Below are positions 22,612-31,129 of a stretch of 53,335 nucleotides of DNA, piece after piece. The notes under the pieces are model-generated. The model was not told the origin of the DNA, searched no databases, and was given only the letters and a program-made list of their open reading frames with translations. This DNA is from a virus. Each line of letters begins with the position of its first letter. Position 1 is the first letter of the stretch. The position numbers were made by a program, and so were the translations under genes. The stretch is from IMG/VR virus record IMGVR_UViG_3300048924_000308, positions 1-53,335 of that record; one strand, written 5' to 3'.

Positions 22612-23198
22612 AGAAGACACACGAGCGCTACTGGCCGCCCGAGCTGGTGGAGACGCTGCGTGGCATATGGACAGACCCCGCGCCGCTGAAGACACAGTTG
22701 CACCTGTTTCCGGGGCGCACGATCGGAGGGCTGAAAGCGCAGGCGCAGGCACTCGAACTTCCTGATCGCCGCGCTCTCGGCCGTGAGAGAGCGGAGCAAT
22801 CGAGCGGCACGCGCATACGTGCGGCAATGGAGGCGAAGCCCGGCACGCTCGAAGATCTGGCGGCGCGCGCCATGACGTCGACGACGACCGTCCGTAATTT
22901 TGTCAAACGCCATCGCGCCGAGGTGCACGTCAAACGCTACGCGCCGCGCGCCGCCGACGGATTCCGTGCGGCGATCTGGGCGTGGGGCGTCGGCAAGGAT
23001 GCCCCGTGGCCGAAGACCGACGACAAGCGCGAATGCGCGAACCGCTATTACCGCAAGATGCGACGGGATCCGGAGTGGAAGGCACGCAATGCTGCGAAGC
23101 AGCGGCTGAACTATGCAGAACGCACAGGCAAGCTCGTGCGGCGCGATGCAGCTGCCATCGCGATGTTTGGCGAGGCCGGCGGCGCGCGTACCGAATGA
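22596..23198 (+). CDS. Unknown protein with HTH-like segment, 200 aa
   Basis: Residues about 70-110 (AMEAKPGTLEDLAARAMTSTTTVRNFVKRHRAEVHVKRY) look like a helix-turn-helix. The N end (RYWPPELVETLRGIWTD..LKTQLHLFPGRTIGGLKAQAQ) resembles a SANT/Myb-like DNA-binding fold. A DNA-binding role is suggested. The gene overlaps both neighbours. Confidence 0.7.
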   Translation: MARPMKKTHERYWPPELVETLRGIWTDPAPLKTQLHLFPGRTIGGLKAQAQALELPDRRALGRERAEQSSGTRIRAAMEAKPGTLEDLAARAMTSTTTVRNFVKRHRAEVHVKRYAPRAADGFRAAIWAWGVGKDAPWPKTDDKRECANRYYRKMRRDPEWKARNAAKQRLNYAERTGKLVRRDAAAIAMFGEAGGARTE

Positions 23199-23386
23199 CA
23201 GTTGATATCGAGCAGTGGGAGGTCGGTGACCCGGCCGACATGCTCGAGGAGAAAAGAGGCGAGCGGTGCGTCGGATGTGATCACGCGGTATTGCGTACAG
23301 ATCCATTAGGCGCGCCGAAGCGGGTATGCAGGAAGGGCCACAAATACGGGAACCGCTGTGCGCAATACAAGGAAACCATCGAATGA
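23195..23386 (+). CDS. Small Cys-rich protein, 63 aa
   Basis: Four cysteines (GERCVGCDHAV, KRVCRKGHK, GNRCAQY) suggest one zinc site. ATGA overlaps at both ends place it in the operon. Too small to assign. Confidence 0.65.
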   Translation: MTVDIEQWEVGDPADMLEEKRGERCVGCDHAVLRTDPLGAPKRVCRKGHKYGNRCAQYKETIE

Positions 23387-24078
23387 CAGAAACGGTTGAA
23401 ACACTTTTTCGCACGCCGCAGGATGCGCTGATCTTCGCTTTCAACTATTCCATGCAGCGCGCGGACCGGACGCTCGTCGACCGCATGGCGGCGCCGGCGG
23501 CTCGCACGGGAAAAGGGCTGAGCGGGAACGACGGTGCCGGACAGGCAGGTATGATCCGGCGCGAGCTCGAGCAGCTCACTGATATCGAGCGCGCGGTACT
23601 GGTCGCCCGCTTTGCGCCGCGTTCGTGGCCATGTGCGTGCGGCCGCGCGTGCTGTTCTGGATACACTCCGAATCCCGAATATCAGGAAGCGATCAGCCTG
23701 CTCACGCAATCCGCGATGAACGTTCTCGCAGGCCGCATCGTTCATTACCAGCTGCGCCGCGGGCTAGTGGAAAAGGCGGCGGGCATGAAGGTGGAGATCA
23801 AGGCGTTGGCGCTTAAGTGCGAGGTGTCGGAGAAGACGGCCGACGCGCATTGGCAGGTCATCAAGCTGTGGTTTCAGGGACGCTCGAAGCCGAAGGTCAA
23901 GCCATCGAAACGCAAGCGCGCCGCCGCTGGAGAAGCGACGGCTGATGTCGCGGATGAAGCCCATCTTCACGACGAGGCGATTGAATTGCCGGACTTGGCG
24001 AGCGCTATTGACGGCCTCGAATCGAAGGCGCGGAAGCGCGCCGACGAATTGCTATCAACCCTGTCGTTCATTGGCTGA
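23383..24078 (+). CDS. Candidate late regulator (Q-like), 231 aa
   Basis: The protein has a Cys cluster (SWPCACGRACCSGYTPNPEYQEAI, about 79-102), a likely HTH (MKVEIKALALKCEVSEKTADAHWQVIKLWF, about 132-160) and a basic linker (KPKVKPSKRKRAA). It is the last gene of the rightward early operon, directly before a terminator, the place where lambdoid phages encode antiterminator Q. The Cys cluster plus HTH fits a Q- or other late activator, but sequence identity to known Q is not evident to me. Confidence 0.6.
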   Translation: MTETVETLFRTPQDALIFAFNYSMQRADRTLVDRMAAPAARTGKGLSGNDGAGQAGMIRRELEQLTDIERAVLVARFAPRSWPCACGRACCSGYTPNPEYQEAISLLTQSAMNVLAGRIVHYQLRRGLVEKAAGMKVEIKALALKCEVSEKTADAHWQVIKLWFQGRSKPKVKPSKRKRAAAGEATADVADEAHLHDEAIELPDLASAIDGLESKARKRADELLSTLSFIG

Positions 24079-24089
24079 CACACGACCAA

Positions 24090-24116
24090 AAAAAAAGGTG
24101 CTTGAGGCACCCTTTT
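24090..24116 (+). terminator. Terminator at the end of the rightward early operon
   Basis: AAAAGGTGC and GCACCCTTTT form an A/T-flanked stem with a 5-base loop (CTTGAG region). The A and T runs on each side make it usable from both strands, serving the converging gene at 24125-24601 as well. Confidence 0.75.
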
Positions 24117-24124
24117 GCATACTT

Positions 24125-24601
24125 TTAGTTGGCATCGTCGCGGCTCAACGCATCCGCAACGAAATCGTGGAGGGCCGTCTCGACAATATGCAGTTGGAAC
24201 GGTTCCCCACCGATGGGCGTCGTGTAGCCCGAGAGGTTCGTTTGCCGCTGATCCGGATAGGAGACGCACGACGCGGTGTTGTCATCGTTCAACTGAACCG
24301 TGAATGTGCTGTTGTTCGCAGCATGCTTGCTGATCGACATCCCCGGCTTGACGTTGAGCACGATGCTAACGGCGGGGATGTTGTGCGGCGCGATATCGAT
24401 TTTGCTGTCGCGCCCGCTCGCGGTCAGGTCGTGTACGAGTTCTGCGAGCAGCGGGTTGACTTGCGAATTGACGAACAGTCGGAATGCCACGTCGGCTTGT
24501 TGTCGCTTGCGTTGAGCTTCCTTTGCCGCTGCCTCTGTTTGAGCAATTTTCTCGTCATGCTTGTTCTGGTGTGCCTGCAAAGTATTCAAAAATCGTCCCA
24601 T
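24125..24601 (-). CDS. Unknown protein with N-terminal coiled coil, 158 aa
   Basis: Residues 1-40 (FLNTLQAHQNKHDEKIAQTEAAAKEAQRKRQQADVAF) are a charged coiled coil; the rest is a globular, Asn/Asp-rich domain (NNSTFTVQLNDDNTASCVSYP). GGAGG precedes the ATG at 24601. It is an isolated leftward gene bracketed by terminators, with a possible own promoter at 24689-24718, a moron-like layout. Function unknown. Confidence 0.75.
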   Translation of the reverse strand: MGRFLNTLQAHQNKHDEKIAQTEAAAKEAQRKRQQADVAFRLFVNSQVNPLLAELVHDLTASGRDSKIDIAPHNIPAVSIVLNVKPGMSISKHAANNSTFTVQLNDDNTASCVSYPDQRQTNLSGYTTPIGGEPFQLHIVETALHDFVADALSRDDAN

Positions 24602-24688
24602 CGGGACCTCCAAACCCCACGAAGATTGGTGGTCAGACGCCGATTCGTGGTTGCCTCGGTGTGCCGACCCCGGGCGATGCCGGGTCCA

Positions 24689-24718
24689 ACATATATTTAC
24701 TGTTGTGAGAGTTTCAAG
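24689..24718 (-). promoter_or_regulatory. Possible promoter for the 24125-24601 gene
   Basis: On the minus strand TTGAAA is followed after about 16-18 bases by TATATG/TATGTT. Good boxes for a sigma-70 promoter, about 90 bases upstream of the ATG. Not tested. Confidence 0.45.
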
Positions 24719-24812
24719 GGGCATATTTTTCATCGGTCGCGACGCAGTGCTTGACACTTCCGTTTTGGACCGTAAAATACGCGTCAATCTGACACTGTGA
24801 ATAAGTGTCCCC

Positions 24813-24842
24813 AAAGCCCCGGCAGTGCTTCGCCGGGGCTTT
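24813..24842. terminator. Hairpin terminator between the two leftward genes
   Basis: AAAGCCCCGGC (24813-24823) and GCCGGGGCTTT (24832-24842) form a perfect 11-bp stem with an 8-base loop. The A/T ends make it work in both directions. Confidence 0.75.
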
Positions 24843-24855
24843 CGCCGTTTACGGA

Positions 24856-25089
24856 TTAGCGATAGTGCGTCTTAACGATCAGGCGCCAACGGATTGCGCC
24901 TTGTAAGGCGTTGTGCTGGTGATGGTTCTGCGGCGGCAACGCATTATTTTGCGTCGACACGCAACTCGCGCCACACCCTTCACATCGGTAGATTCCTGAA
25001 AACGGTGTGACCGAGCCCGGATGGTGAATCTGATCAAACTCGGCGCCTTGTTGCTGCGCCAGATAGTTTCCATATTTGTAGTAAGCCAT
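24856..25089 (-). CDS. Conserved small zinc-ribbon-like protein, 77 aa
   Basis: The protein contains PGSVTPFSGIYRCEGCGASCVSTQNNALPPQNHHQH, with CxxC and a His cluster, and ends GAIRWRLIVKTHYR. Very similar small proteins occur widely in Gram-negative bacteria and are sometimes annotated 'protein L'. GGGAG lies about 10 bases upstream. Role unknown; its presence in a prophage is notable because the family is usually chromosomal. Confidence 0.75.
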   Translation of the reverse strand: MAYYKYGNYLAQQQGAEFDQIHHPGSVTPFSGIYRCEGCGASCVSTQNNALPPQNHHQHNALQGAIRWRLIVKTHYR

Positions 25090-25237
25090 TGTCGGTGTTC
25101 TCCCAGGTTGGATGGCTTGTTATGACTGGCGTTGCAGCGCCAGCAGCTCTTTCGTCCCGCGGGGGACATGGCATCGTAGGATTGCCCTATAGCTCTCGCA
25201 ACTGTCGGAAAACCCCAGGTTGCAGCCAGGTGTCACG
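25090..25237 (+). promoter_or_regulatory. Intergenic region expected to hold the late promoter
   Basis: All late genes run rightward from 25238, and two leftward genes with terminators lie just before, so a promoter must be here. A TATAGC box at 25188-25193 is the best -10; the -35 is poor (GGGACA, 19 bases upstream), as expected for a regulated late promoter. Short hairpins are present. Confidence 0.4.
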
Positions 25238-25489
25238 ATGAACAAACCGAAGTCCAAGGGCGTCGCGCCCAAGCTCGCGCGCCCGCGCCTCGGCGAGAGC
25301 GTCATCGTGCGCGCGCCGTTCTTCGCGCAACCGACGGTCGCGCTGGTGATCGCCCTTTACGAGGAAGATACGACCGACATCGCGGTTCAGGCATTCCCTG
25401 TCGGCCGCGATTCGCTGCAGATCCCGGCAATTCCGTACTTCGACAGCGAGCCGCAGTCGGACGTGCGGTCTGCAGCGTGGGCGGCTTAA
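25238..25489 (+). CDS. Small unknown late protein, 83 aa
   Basis: A basic N end (MNKPKSKGVAPKLARPRLGE) precedes a beta-rich part (SVIVRAPFFAQPTVALVIALYEED). First gene of the late operon. The ATG at 25238 has an AGGTG upstream. Family not recognised. Confidence 0.65.
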   Translation: MNKPKSKGVAPKLARPRLGESVIVRAPFFAQPTVALVIALYEEDTTDIAVQAFPVGRDSLQIPAIPYFDSEPQSDVRSAAWAA

Positions 25490-25511
25490 TTGCCTCCCGA
25501 ATGTTCTCACC

Positions 25512-26201
25512 ATGTCCGCGCCGTTCACGATCTCGGTTGCTTCGAACGCGGCCGCGGTTGCGCGTGGACTATCTGACGTTGAGCGCAAGCAACTGCCGTT
25601 CGCAATAGCGCAGACAGTCACCGCTGTCGCGCGGCTTGCAGCACAGGAAGAGAAAGACGCGATGCCGAAGATCTTCGATCGGCCCACGCCATTCACGGTC
25701 AACTCGGTCGCAGTCAAGGGCGCAACGAAGTCAAACCCTGAGGCCGTCGTCTACATCAAGGACATTGCGGCGGCGTATCTCGCGCCGTACGAGTTCGGTG
25801 GCACGCACAAGCTGATCGGTTTTGGCAAGACGTGGCTGAATCCGAAAGACCTGACGCTCCTGAACAAGTACGGCAACCTGTCAACGACGACGCTCAACAG
25901 GCTCAAGGGCAGGCCCGATATCTTCGTGGGGACGATCAAGACACGCAGCGGTGAAAGCATCGGTGGTGTGTGGCAGCGGCCCGCGCCAACGAAGGTAGTT
26001 CGCACGCCCGGCGCGAAGACGAAGGCATTGCGCGGCCAGAATCAGAGCGGCCATCTGAAGCTGCTAATCCGGTTCGGTGATGCCAAGCCAGTCAGGCAGC
26101 ATCTCGAGTTCGGCAGCCGCGCGCAGGCGGTCGTGCAGCGCGCCTTCCCCGTCGAGTTCGGCAAAGCGCTCGCGAAGGCCGTGGTAACGCGCCGCCGCTG
26201 A
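25512..26201 (+). CDS. Minor tail Z-like / neck protein, 229 aa
   Basis: The pattern ERKQLPFAIAQTVTAVARLAAQEEKDAMPKIFDRPTPFTVNSV...YIKDIAAAYLAPYEFGGTH resembles phage minor tail protein Z and related tail-completion proteins. Its position before the terminase is unusual; in lambda, Z lies after the head genes. Probably structural. Confidence 0.6.
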   Translation: MSAPFTISVASNAAAVARGLSDVERKQLPFAIAQTVTAVARLAAQEEKDAMPKIFDRPTPFTVNSVAVKGATKSNPEAVVYIKDIAAAYLAPYEFGGTHKLIGFGKTWLNPKDLTLLNKYGNLSTTTLNRLKGRPDIFVGTIKTRSGESIGGVWQRPAPTKVVRTPGAKTKALRGQNQSGHLKLLIRFGDAKPVRQHLEFGSRAQAVVQRAFPVEFGKALAKAVVTRRR

Positions 26202-26363
26202 CGCGAGACGGGACGACGACCGCCCGCAGAGGGCCGACCAGCAAGGCTCTGCACGATTTGCCTATTTTTTGAGCGGCGGGAGGGTCGGCACCAAGGTGGG
26301 GCGGGTCCTTCCGGGCGCCCTTCCGGCACGCGGGCACTGCGCGCGCCCGTTTCTCCCGTTCTG
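26202..26363. other. GC-rich non-coding gap before the terminase: candidate cos region
   Basis: The 160 bases hold no convincing gene. They contain very GC-rich segments (GGGGCGGGTCC, GGCGCCC-like) with short inverted repeats. In Nu1/A-type phages the packaging cut site cos lies directly upstream of Nu1, so this is the expected place. The exact cut cannot be read from sequence. Confidence 0.4.
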
Positions 26364-26378
26364 TTGAGTAAAAAAATC

Positions 26379-26514
26379 CCGTTACACGTTACACCTATGG
26401 CGGCATCAAACGCAGCGCAAAGCCACGCGGCGTCTGGGAAGCGTGGTGTAACGGACGGTGGCGGCAAAACTCGGGGGCAGGCGAAAACCGTTACACCGGA
26501 CGTCGTTACACCGG
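26379..26514. repeat. Five CGTTACAC repeats at the terminase small subunit start
   Basis: CGTTACAC(C/G) occurs at 26380-26388, 26387-26395, 26488-26499 (CCGTTACACCGG) and 26504-26514, and inverted as GGTGTAACG at 26445-26453. They flank and enter the first 40 codons of the gene. Comparable to lambda R sites bound by gpNu1 beside cos. Function inferred. Confidence 0.6.
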
Positions 26515-27116
26515 CGGGCAGCGACGGGATGATCGGCAAGGCGGCGCTTTGCGAAGCGCTCGGATGGACGCGGCCCAAGCTCGACCGTCGGCTCGACAGC
26601 GACTTGAATTTCCCGATCGCGCAGCGCGGCACACGCGCTGGTGGTTGGGCATTCGATCTCGCCGCCGTGCGCGCCTATCTGGAAAGCGGAACGCACCCGA
26701 CGGCGCCGGCACCGGCGACGGGCGCCGAAGTGCACTTCGATCAGCGCAGCGATCCGAAGGCCTCAGGCAATCCATACCCGGGCGCGAAGTACTCGGTCGT
26801 GCCGCCGGCGGGTGTCGAGCCGGTGGTGCACACGGGTGAGCAGACGGCGCGGCAACGGCGCGACGCGGTGCAGGCCGAGATCCTCGAGGACAAGCTGCGG
26901 CGCGATCGCGGCGAGCTGGTGCAGGCCGAAGTGATGCGCCAGGTGATCACGAAGATGCTCGTGCACCTCGGCAAGGGTCTCGACCGGCTCGCCGACCAGG
27001 TGGTCGACAAGCTCGGGCTCCCGCAGGAAAACGCCGACGAGATCCGGGATCTGACCGACGACCTGCGCGCCACGATGGTCGACGAGCTGAACGTACTGCT
27101 AGGTCCCGATGCTTGA
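26397..27116 (+). CDS. Terminase small subunit (Nu1-like), 239 aa
   Basis: After a Thr/Gly-rich start the DNA-binding region (GMIGKAALCEALGWTRPKLDRRLDSDLNFPIAQRGTRAGGWAFDLAAVRAYL) is a winged helix of the Nu1 type. The C part (RQRRDAVQAEILEDKLRRDRGELVQAEVMRQVITKMLVHLGKGLDRLADQVVDKL) is the assembly helix seen in DUF1441-type small subunits. ATG at 26397 is used; a TTG eleven codons upstream is open. Neither has a clear ribosome-binding site. It overlaps the large subunit gene by 8 bases. The protein recognises cos and starts packaging. Confidence 0.88.
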   Translation: MAASNAAQSHAASGKRGVTDGGGKTRGQAKTVTPDVVTPAGSDGMIGKAALCEALGWTRPKLDRRLDSDLNFPIAQRGTRAGGWAFDLAAVRAYLESGTHPTAPAPATGAEVHFDQRSDPKASGNPYPGAKYSVVPPAGVEPVVHTGEQTARQRRDAVQAEILEDKLRRDRGELVQAEVMRQVITKMLVHLGKGLDRLADQVVDKLGLPQENADEIRDLTDDLRATMVDELNVLLGPDA

Positions 27117-29202
27117 GCACGCTTACGCCGACGCATACCAGATCGGTCGCGAGGCCTTAGCGGCATTCATCCCGCCGAAGCGCGAGACGGTGGCGCAGTA
27201 CGCGGCGATGAACCGCTGGCTATCCAATCAGGGCGGCGGCTTCGTGGGCCGCTGGCACCACGAGAAAGCGCCGTATCTCGTCGCGCCGATGGAGATACTC
27301 ACGCGGCTCGACTATCTGACGACGGTAGTGGTCGGACCCGGCCAGTCGGGCAAAACGGAGATCGCGCAGAACTGGTTGCTCAAGTCGGTCGCCAATGACC
27401 CGGGCGACATGCTCTGGTACATGCAGACGGATCCGGGCCTCGAGGCGTTCGTGAAGAGCCGGATCAATACGCAGATCAGAAGCCACGCTGAGATGGCGAT
27501 GAAGCTCGGATCGAAGCCGGTCGACGATTCGCTTCACTTCAAGATGTTCGACGCGATGCGCGTCGAGTTTCTTTCGGCGAACGACAACAATCTGATCAAC
27601 AAGTCGGCGCCGCGGATCGTGGCCGACGAGGTCGATGCGTATCCCGAATCTCTGGGCGACATCAAGGCCGTGCTCGACGTGCGGCGCCAGACCTTTGGAC
27701 GGCAGTCCATGCTGCTCGCGATGAGCCACCCGGACCGTGCTCGAGGAATGGTTCCGGAGCGTGACTGGACCGCCGGCATCATGGCGCTGTACGGAGACAG
27801 CGATCGCCGCGTCTGGTACTGGCCATGCCCGCACTGCGGTGCGTGGTCGAGCCCGGTACCGATCGCCTCGCGGTATATGACGCTGCACTATCAGGATGAC
27901 TGGAGCCTCGACGAGATCCAGGAGAAGGCACGGCTCATTTGCCCGGTGAACGGCTGTCTGATTGAGGACCGCGAGCGGCGCGCCATGAACCTCGCCGCGT
28001 ATCGCTCCCCGTTCGGCGGGTGGGTTGGCGACGGGCAAGAGATATCGCAGGACGGCGTCGTGACAGGCGAGCTAGTCGCGCGCGATAGCGCCGGTTTCTG
28101 GATCGTTGGCGCCATGTCGCCATTCATCCTGGGCGGCATTGGCGGTCTCGCGCGCGCGAAAGCGAAAGCCGAGCGCGAGTATGAAGTCGACGGTGATGAC
28201 AAGACGCTTCGTCAGGTCGTTGCCAAACAGTGGGGCTTTCTGTACTCGCCCAAGCGCGGCACGGGTTCGATCGACGCGAACGTGCTCGCGGAGCGCGCCG
28301 AGGCGGCGCTCAAGCTGGCCGAGATCCCCGAGGGCGTCCGGTTCCTCACCGCGGGTGTCGACGCGAACGGCGGCCGCTTCGAATGGCTGGTGCGCGGCTG
28401 GGGCGTCGACGGCGAGAGCTGGGTGATCGAGAAGGGGCGGCTGCTGGGCGATCCGGCGACGAACGCCGACGATTGGGACCAGCTGCTCGAGATCATCACA
28501 CGCACCTATCCACTGGCCGACGGCACGCGGCGCCGGATGCCGATTCGCGCGTTCGGTTTCGATAGCGGCGGCGAAGCGGGCGTGACGCAGCAGGCGTATT
28601 CCGCGTGGCGGCGCTGGAGAAAGATGGACGGCATTGTCCGCCTGATCGGCAGGATCGCGGGGCGCGACGCGTGGACAGTACTTCCCACGAAGGGCGCCAG
28701 TGCGCTGCTTGCGCAGCGGCTCGTCGTGACGTATCCGGACACAGCGCGCAAATCGAATCGCGCGGCCGCCGGCGGCACCGTCCCCGTCGCGCAGTTCAAC
28801 CCGAACAGCTTCAAGGACGATCTCTCTGGCCAGCTCCAGAAAGCCGACGTCGGCGAATGGTATGTGCATTTCCCGCATGCGCTGCGGTCTCCCGAAGAAC
28901 CTCACGTCTGGTTCGAGCAGCTCACCGCGGAAACGCGCGCGAAGAACGGCCGCTGGGAGAAGGCCATCAAGAGTCGCCGCAACGAGGCTCTCGACCTGAT
29001 GGTGCTCACACACGTGATGGCGCATCTCCATGGTCTGTCGCAGATCGACTGGACCAAGCCGCCGTCGTGGGCGGCGCCATGGGACACGAACACATCCCTG
29101 ATCGCGGGGCCGGCCACACCGGCGCCGAGTGCGCCGCAATCGACGTCGAGCTCCGGCGCCGCGCAGCAGAAATCGAAATCCGCTGTTCACCGTTTTCGCT
29201 AA
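27109..29202 (+). CDS. Terminase large subunit (GpA family), 697 aa
   Basis: The ATPase domain has Walker A GPGQSGKT (76-83) and Walker B VADEVD (171-176), and a Cys pair (PCPHCGAW) inserted at about 238 as in GpA proteins. The C part (FLTAGVDANGGRFEW, FGFDSGGEAG, EALDLMVLTHVM) forms the RNase H-like nuclease with acidic residues D353, D489-like and D630-like. It cuts DNA at cos and drives ATP-powered packaging through the portal. Length equals that of the lambda A family. Confidence 0.95.
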   Translation: MLEHAYADAYQIGREALAAFIPPKRETVAQYAAMNRWLSNQGGGFVGRWHHEKAPYLVAPMEILTRLDYLTTVVVGPGQSGKTEIAQNWLLKSVANDPGDMLWYMQTDPGLEAFVKSRINTQIRSHAEMAMKLGSKPVDDSLHFKMFDAMRVEFLSANDNNLINKSAPRIVADEVDAYPESLGDIKAVLDVRRQTFGRQSMLLAMSHPDRARGMVPERDWTAGIMALYGDSDRRVWYWPCPHCGAWSSPVPIASRYMTLHYQDDWSLDEIQEKARLICPVNGCLIEDRERRAMNLAAYRSPFGGWVGDGQEISQDGVVTGELVARDSAGFWIVGAMSPFILGGIGGLARAKAKAEREYEVDGDDKTLRQVVAKQWGFLYSPKRGTGSIDANVLAERAEAALKLAEIPEGVRFLTAGVDANGGRFEWLVRGWGVDGESWVIEKGRLLGDPATNADDWDQLLEIITRTYPLADGTRRRMPIRAFGFDSGGEAGVTQQAYSAWRRWRKMDGIVRLIGRIAGRDAWTVLPTKGASALLAQRLVVTYPDTARKSNRAAAGGTVPVAQFNPNSFKDDLSGQLQKADVGEWYVHFPHALRSPEEPHVWFEQLTAETRAKNGRWEKAIKSRRNEALDLMVLTHVMAHLHGLSQIDWTKPPSWAAPWDTNTSLIAGPATPAPSAPQSTSSSGAAQQKSKSAVHRFR

Positions 29203-29207
29203 ATCCT

Positions 29208-29477
29208 ATGGCCACTACCGATCTCAGCTCGCCGTACTACGGCATGAGCGATGCGCAGCTGCAGGCCGCGCTCGCCCAGGCGCAGCAGGCCCTGATCGAT
29301 CTACGCACCGGTGAGAAGGCCGTTACGGTGTCGTACGCGCAGGGCGACGGTTCGAGGAGCGTGACGTTTCAGCAGACGAGCATGGCCAACCTGCGCATGT
29401 TGATCGCCGAGCTGCAACAGGCGCTCAACCCGGGCGTCTGTATCAATCGCCGCCGCTATATCACGCCGGTGTTCTGA
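29208..29477 (+). CDS. Head-tail joining protein gpW, 89 aa
   Basis: YGMSDAQLQAALAQAQQALIDLRTGEKAVTVSYAQGDGSRSVTFQQTSMANLRMLIAELQQAL matches the lambda gpW fold (two helices and a beta-hairpin). It sits between terminase and portal as W does in lambda, and overlaps the portal gene as TGATG. It joins heads and tails after packaging. Confidence 0.92.
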   Translation: MATTDLSSPYYGMSDAQLQAALAQAQQALIDLRTGEKAVTVSYAQGDGSRSVTFQQTSMANLRMLIAELQQALNPGVCINRRRYITPVF

Positions 29478-31129
29478 TGGGTAAAGACATCACGCTCGTC
29501 GACGTGCGAGGTAATCCCATTCGTCGCGCGCGCAGCGAGTATCCGAATGGGATGCCGCTCGGCAGCCAGATAGGCGCCGCGTACTTTCCGTATCAGGCTG
29601 CGGAGTGGCAGACGCAGGAGATGGGCGCGTGGCTGCCGTGGATCCGTTCGCCCGACGCCGAGATCACCCAGTTCCGCGATCGGATGGTCGCGCGCTCGCG
29701 TGATCAGGTTCGCAATGACGGGCGGTCGAGCGGTGGTATCACCAGGATACTCGACAACGCGATTGGTGCTTCGTTGCGCCTGTCCGCGGCCCCGGACTAT
29801 CGCGCGCTGCGTCTGATCAGCGGTGCAAATTTCGATATCCAGTGGGCGAAGGAGTTTGCGAGTGCTGCCGAGGCGCGCTGGCGCCTGTTCTCGAACGATC
29901 TGGGCCGCTACAACGACGTGTCGCGGCAACTGACCGTTTCGCAGCAGTTGCGTCTTGCGCTGCGTCACAAGCTGATCGATGGCGAAGATCTGATCGTCAA
30001 CTACTGGAAGCCCGAGCGCGTCGGCCGCGGCGCCGCGCATTACGCGACGTGCTATCTCGTCGTGGACCCGGACCGCCTGTCGAACCCCATGCAGATGGTC
30101 GATACGAGGCACCTGCGTGGAGGCGTCGAGGTCGACGATGACGGCGTGCCGATCGCGTATCACATCCGGCGTGCGCACCAGAACGACTGGTACAACGCCG
30201 TCGAGAGCATGGAGTGGGAGCGTGTCGAGCGCGAAGATGACGACGGCTGGCGGCGCGTGATTCACGACTATGACCGCGATCGCGCTGGCCAGAATCGTGG
30301 TATCGGCGTGTTCTTTCCGGTGCTGGCGCACGCGAAGATGCTCGCGCGCTACTACGGGATCGAACTGCAGGCCGCCGCGCTCGCTGCGTCGATCGGCACA
30401 TATGTCACGAGCCCATACGATCCGTCCGAAGTGCAGGATGCGCTCGGAGGCGATCAGGAACTCAAGTTCTATCAGAGCCTGCGAAAGGACTGGAACGATG
30501 AGCGCCCGGCGATGTTCAACGGCGTGCGCGTTCCGGCTCTCGCGCCGGGCGAAGACATCAAGGCACTGACGTCCGATCACCCGCACAACGGCTTTACGGA
30601 GTTCGTGCACGAAATGCAGGGCTGCGTCGCGTCTGCGCTCGGCGTACCGATCGAGCAGGTCACGCAGGACTGGTCGAGAAGCAACTACTCGAACATGCGC
30701 GGCTCGATGCTCGAGGGTTGGAAGACGCTGATCCGCCGTCGGCTGGATTTTTCGGCCGGCACCGCGACGCCCATGTATGCAGTGTGGCTCCGCGAATCGA
30801 TGGAGAACGACGAGCTGCCGCTGCCGAAGGGCGCGCCCGACTTCATTGAGGCAGCGACAGCCTACGCGGCGTGCTCTTGGCTCGGGCCCGCGCGTGGCTG
30901 GGTTGATCCCGTCAAAGAGCCGCAGGGATCCATTCTCAAGATGGATGCCGCGCTCACCACGCTCAAGCAGGAAGCGGCCGAGCAGGGCCTGGATTGGGAA
31001 GAAGTCATCGATCAGCGGCAGATCGAGATCCAGGCATTCAGGGAGCGCGGCATGCCGCTGCCCGAATGGGGCGGCGCCGAACTCGCCTCGCGAACCGATG
31101 AACCTCCCGAAGAGCCAAAGGCAGCATGA
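29477..31129 (+). CDS. Portal protein (lambda B family), 550 aa
   Basis: The protein has the family blocks RARSEYPNGMPLGSQIG, RDQVRNDGRSSGGITRILDNAIGASLRLSA, EGEDLIVNYW-like and HEMQGCVASALGVPIEQVTQDWSRSNYSNMRGSMLEGWK. It forms the dodecameric DNA gate at one vertex. The length is near that of lambda B (533). Overlaps the protease gene. Confidence 0.95.
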   Translation: MGKDITLVDVRGNPIRRARSEYPNGMPLGSQIGAAYFPYQAAEWQTQEMGAWLPWIRSPDAEITQFRDRMVARSRDQVRNDGRSSGGITRILDNAIGASLRLSAAPDYRALRLISGANFDIQWAKEFASAAEARWRLFSNDLGRYNDVSRQLTVSQQLRLALRHKLIDGEDLIVNYWKPERVGRGAAHYATCYLVVDPDRLSNPMQMVDTRHLRGGVEVDDDGVPIAYHIRRAHQNDWYNAVESMEWERVEREDDDGWRRVIHDYDRDRAGQNRGIGVFFPVLAHAKMLARYYGIELQAAALAASIGTYVTSPYDPSEVQDALGGDQELKFYQSLRKDWNDERPAMFNGVRVPALAPGEDIKALTSDHPHNGFTEFVHEMQGCVASALGVPIEQVTQDWSRSNYSNMRGSMLEGWKTLIRRRLDFSAGTATPMYAVWLRESMENDELPLPKGAPDFIEAATAYAACSWLGPARGWVDPVKEPQGSILKMDAALTTLKQEAAEQGLDWEEVIDQRQIEIQAFRERGMPLPEWGGAELASRTDEPPEEPKAA

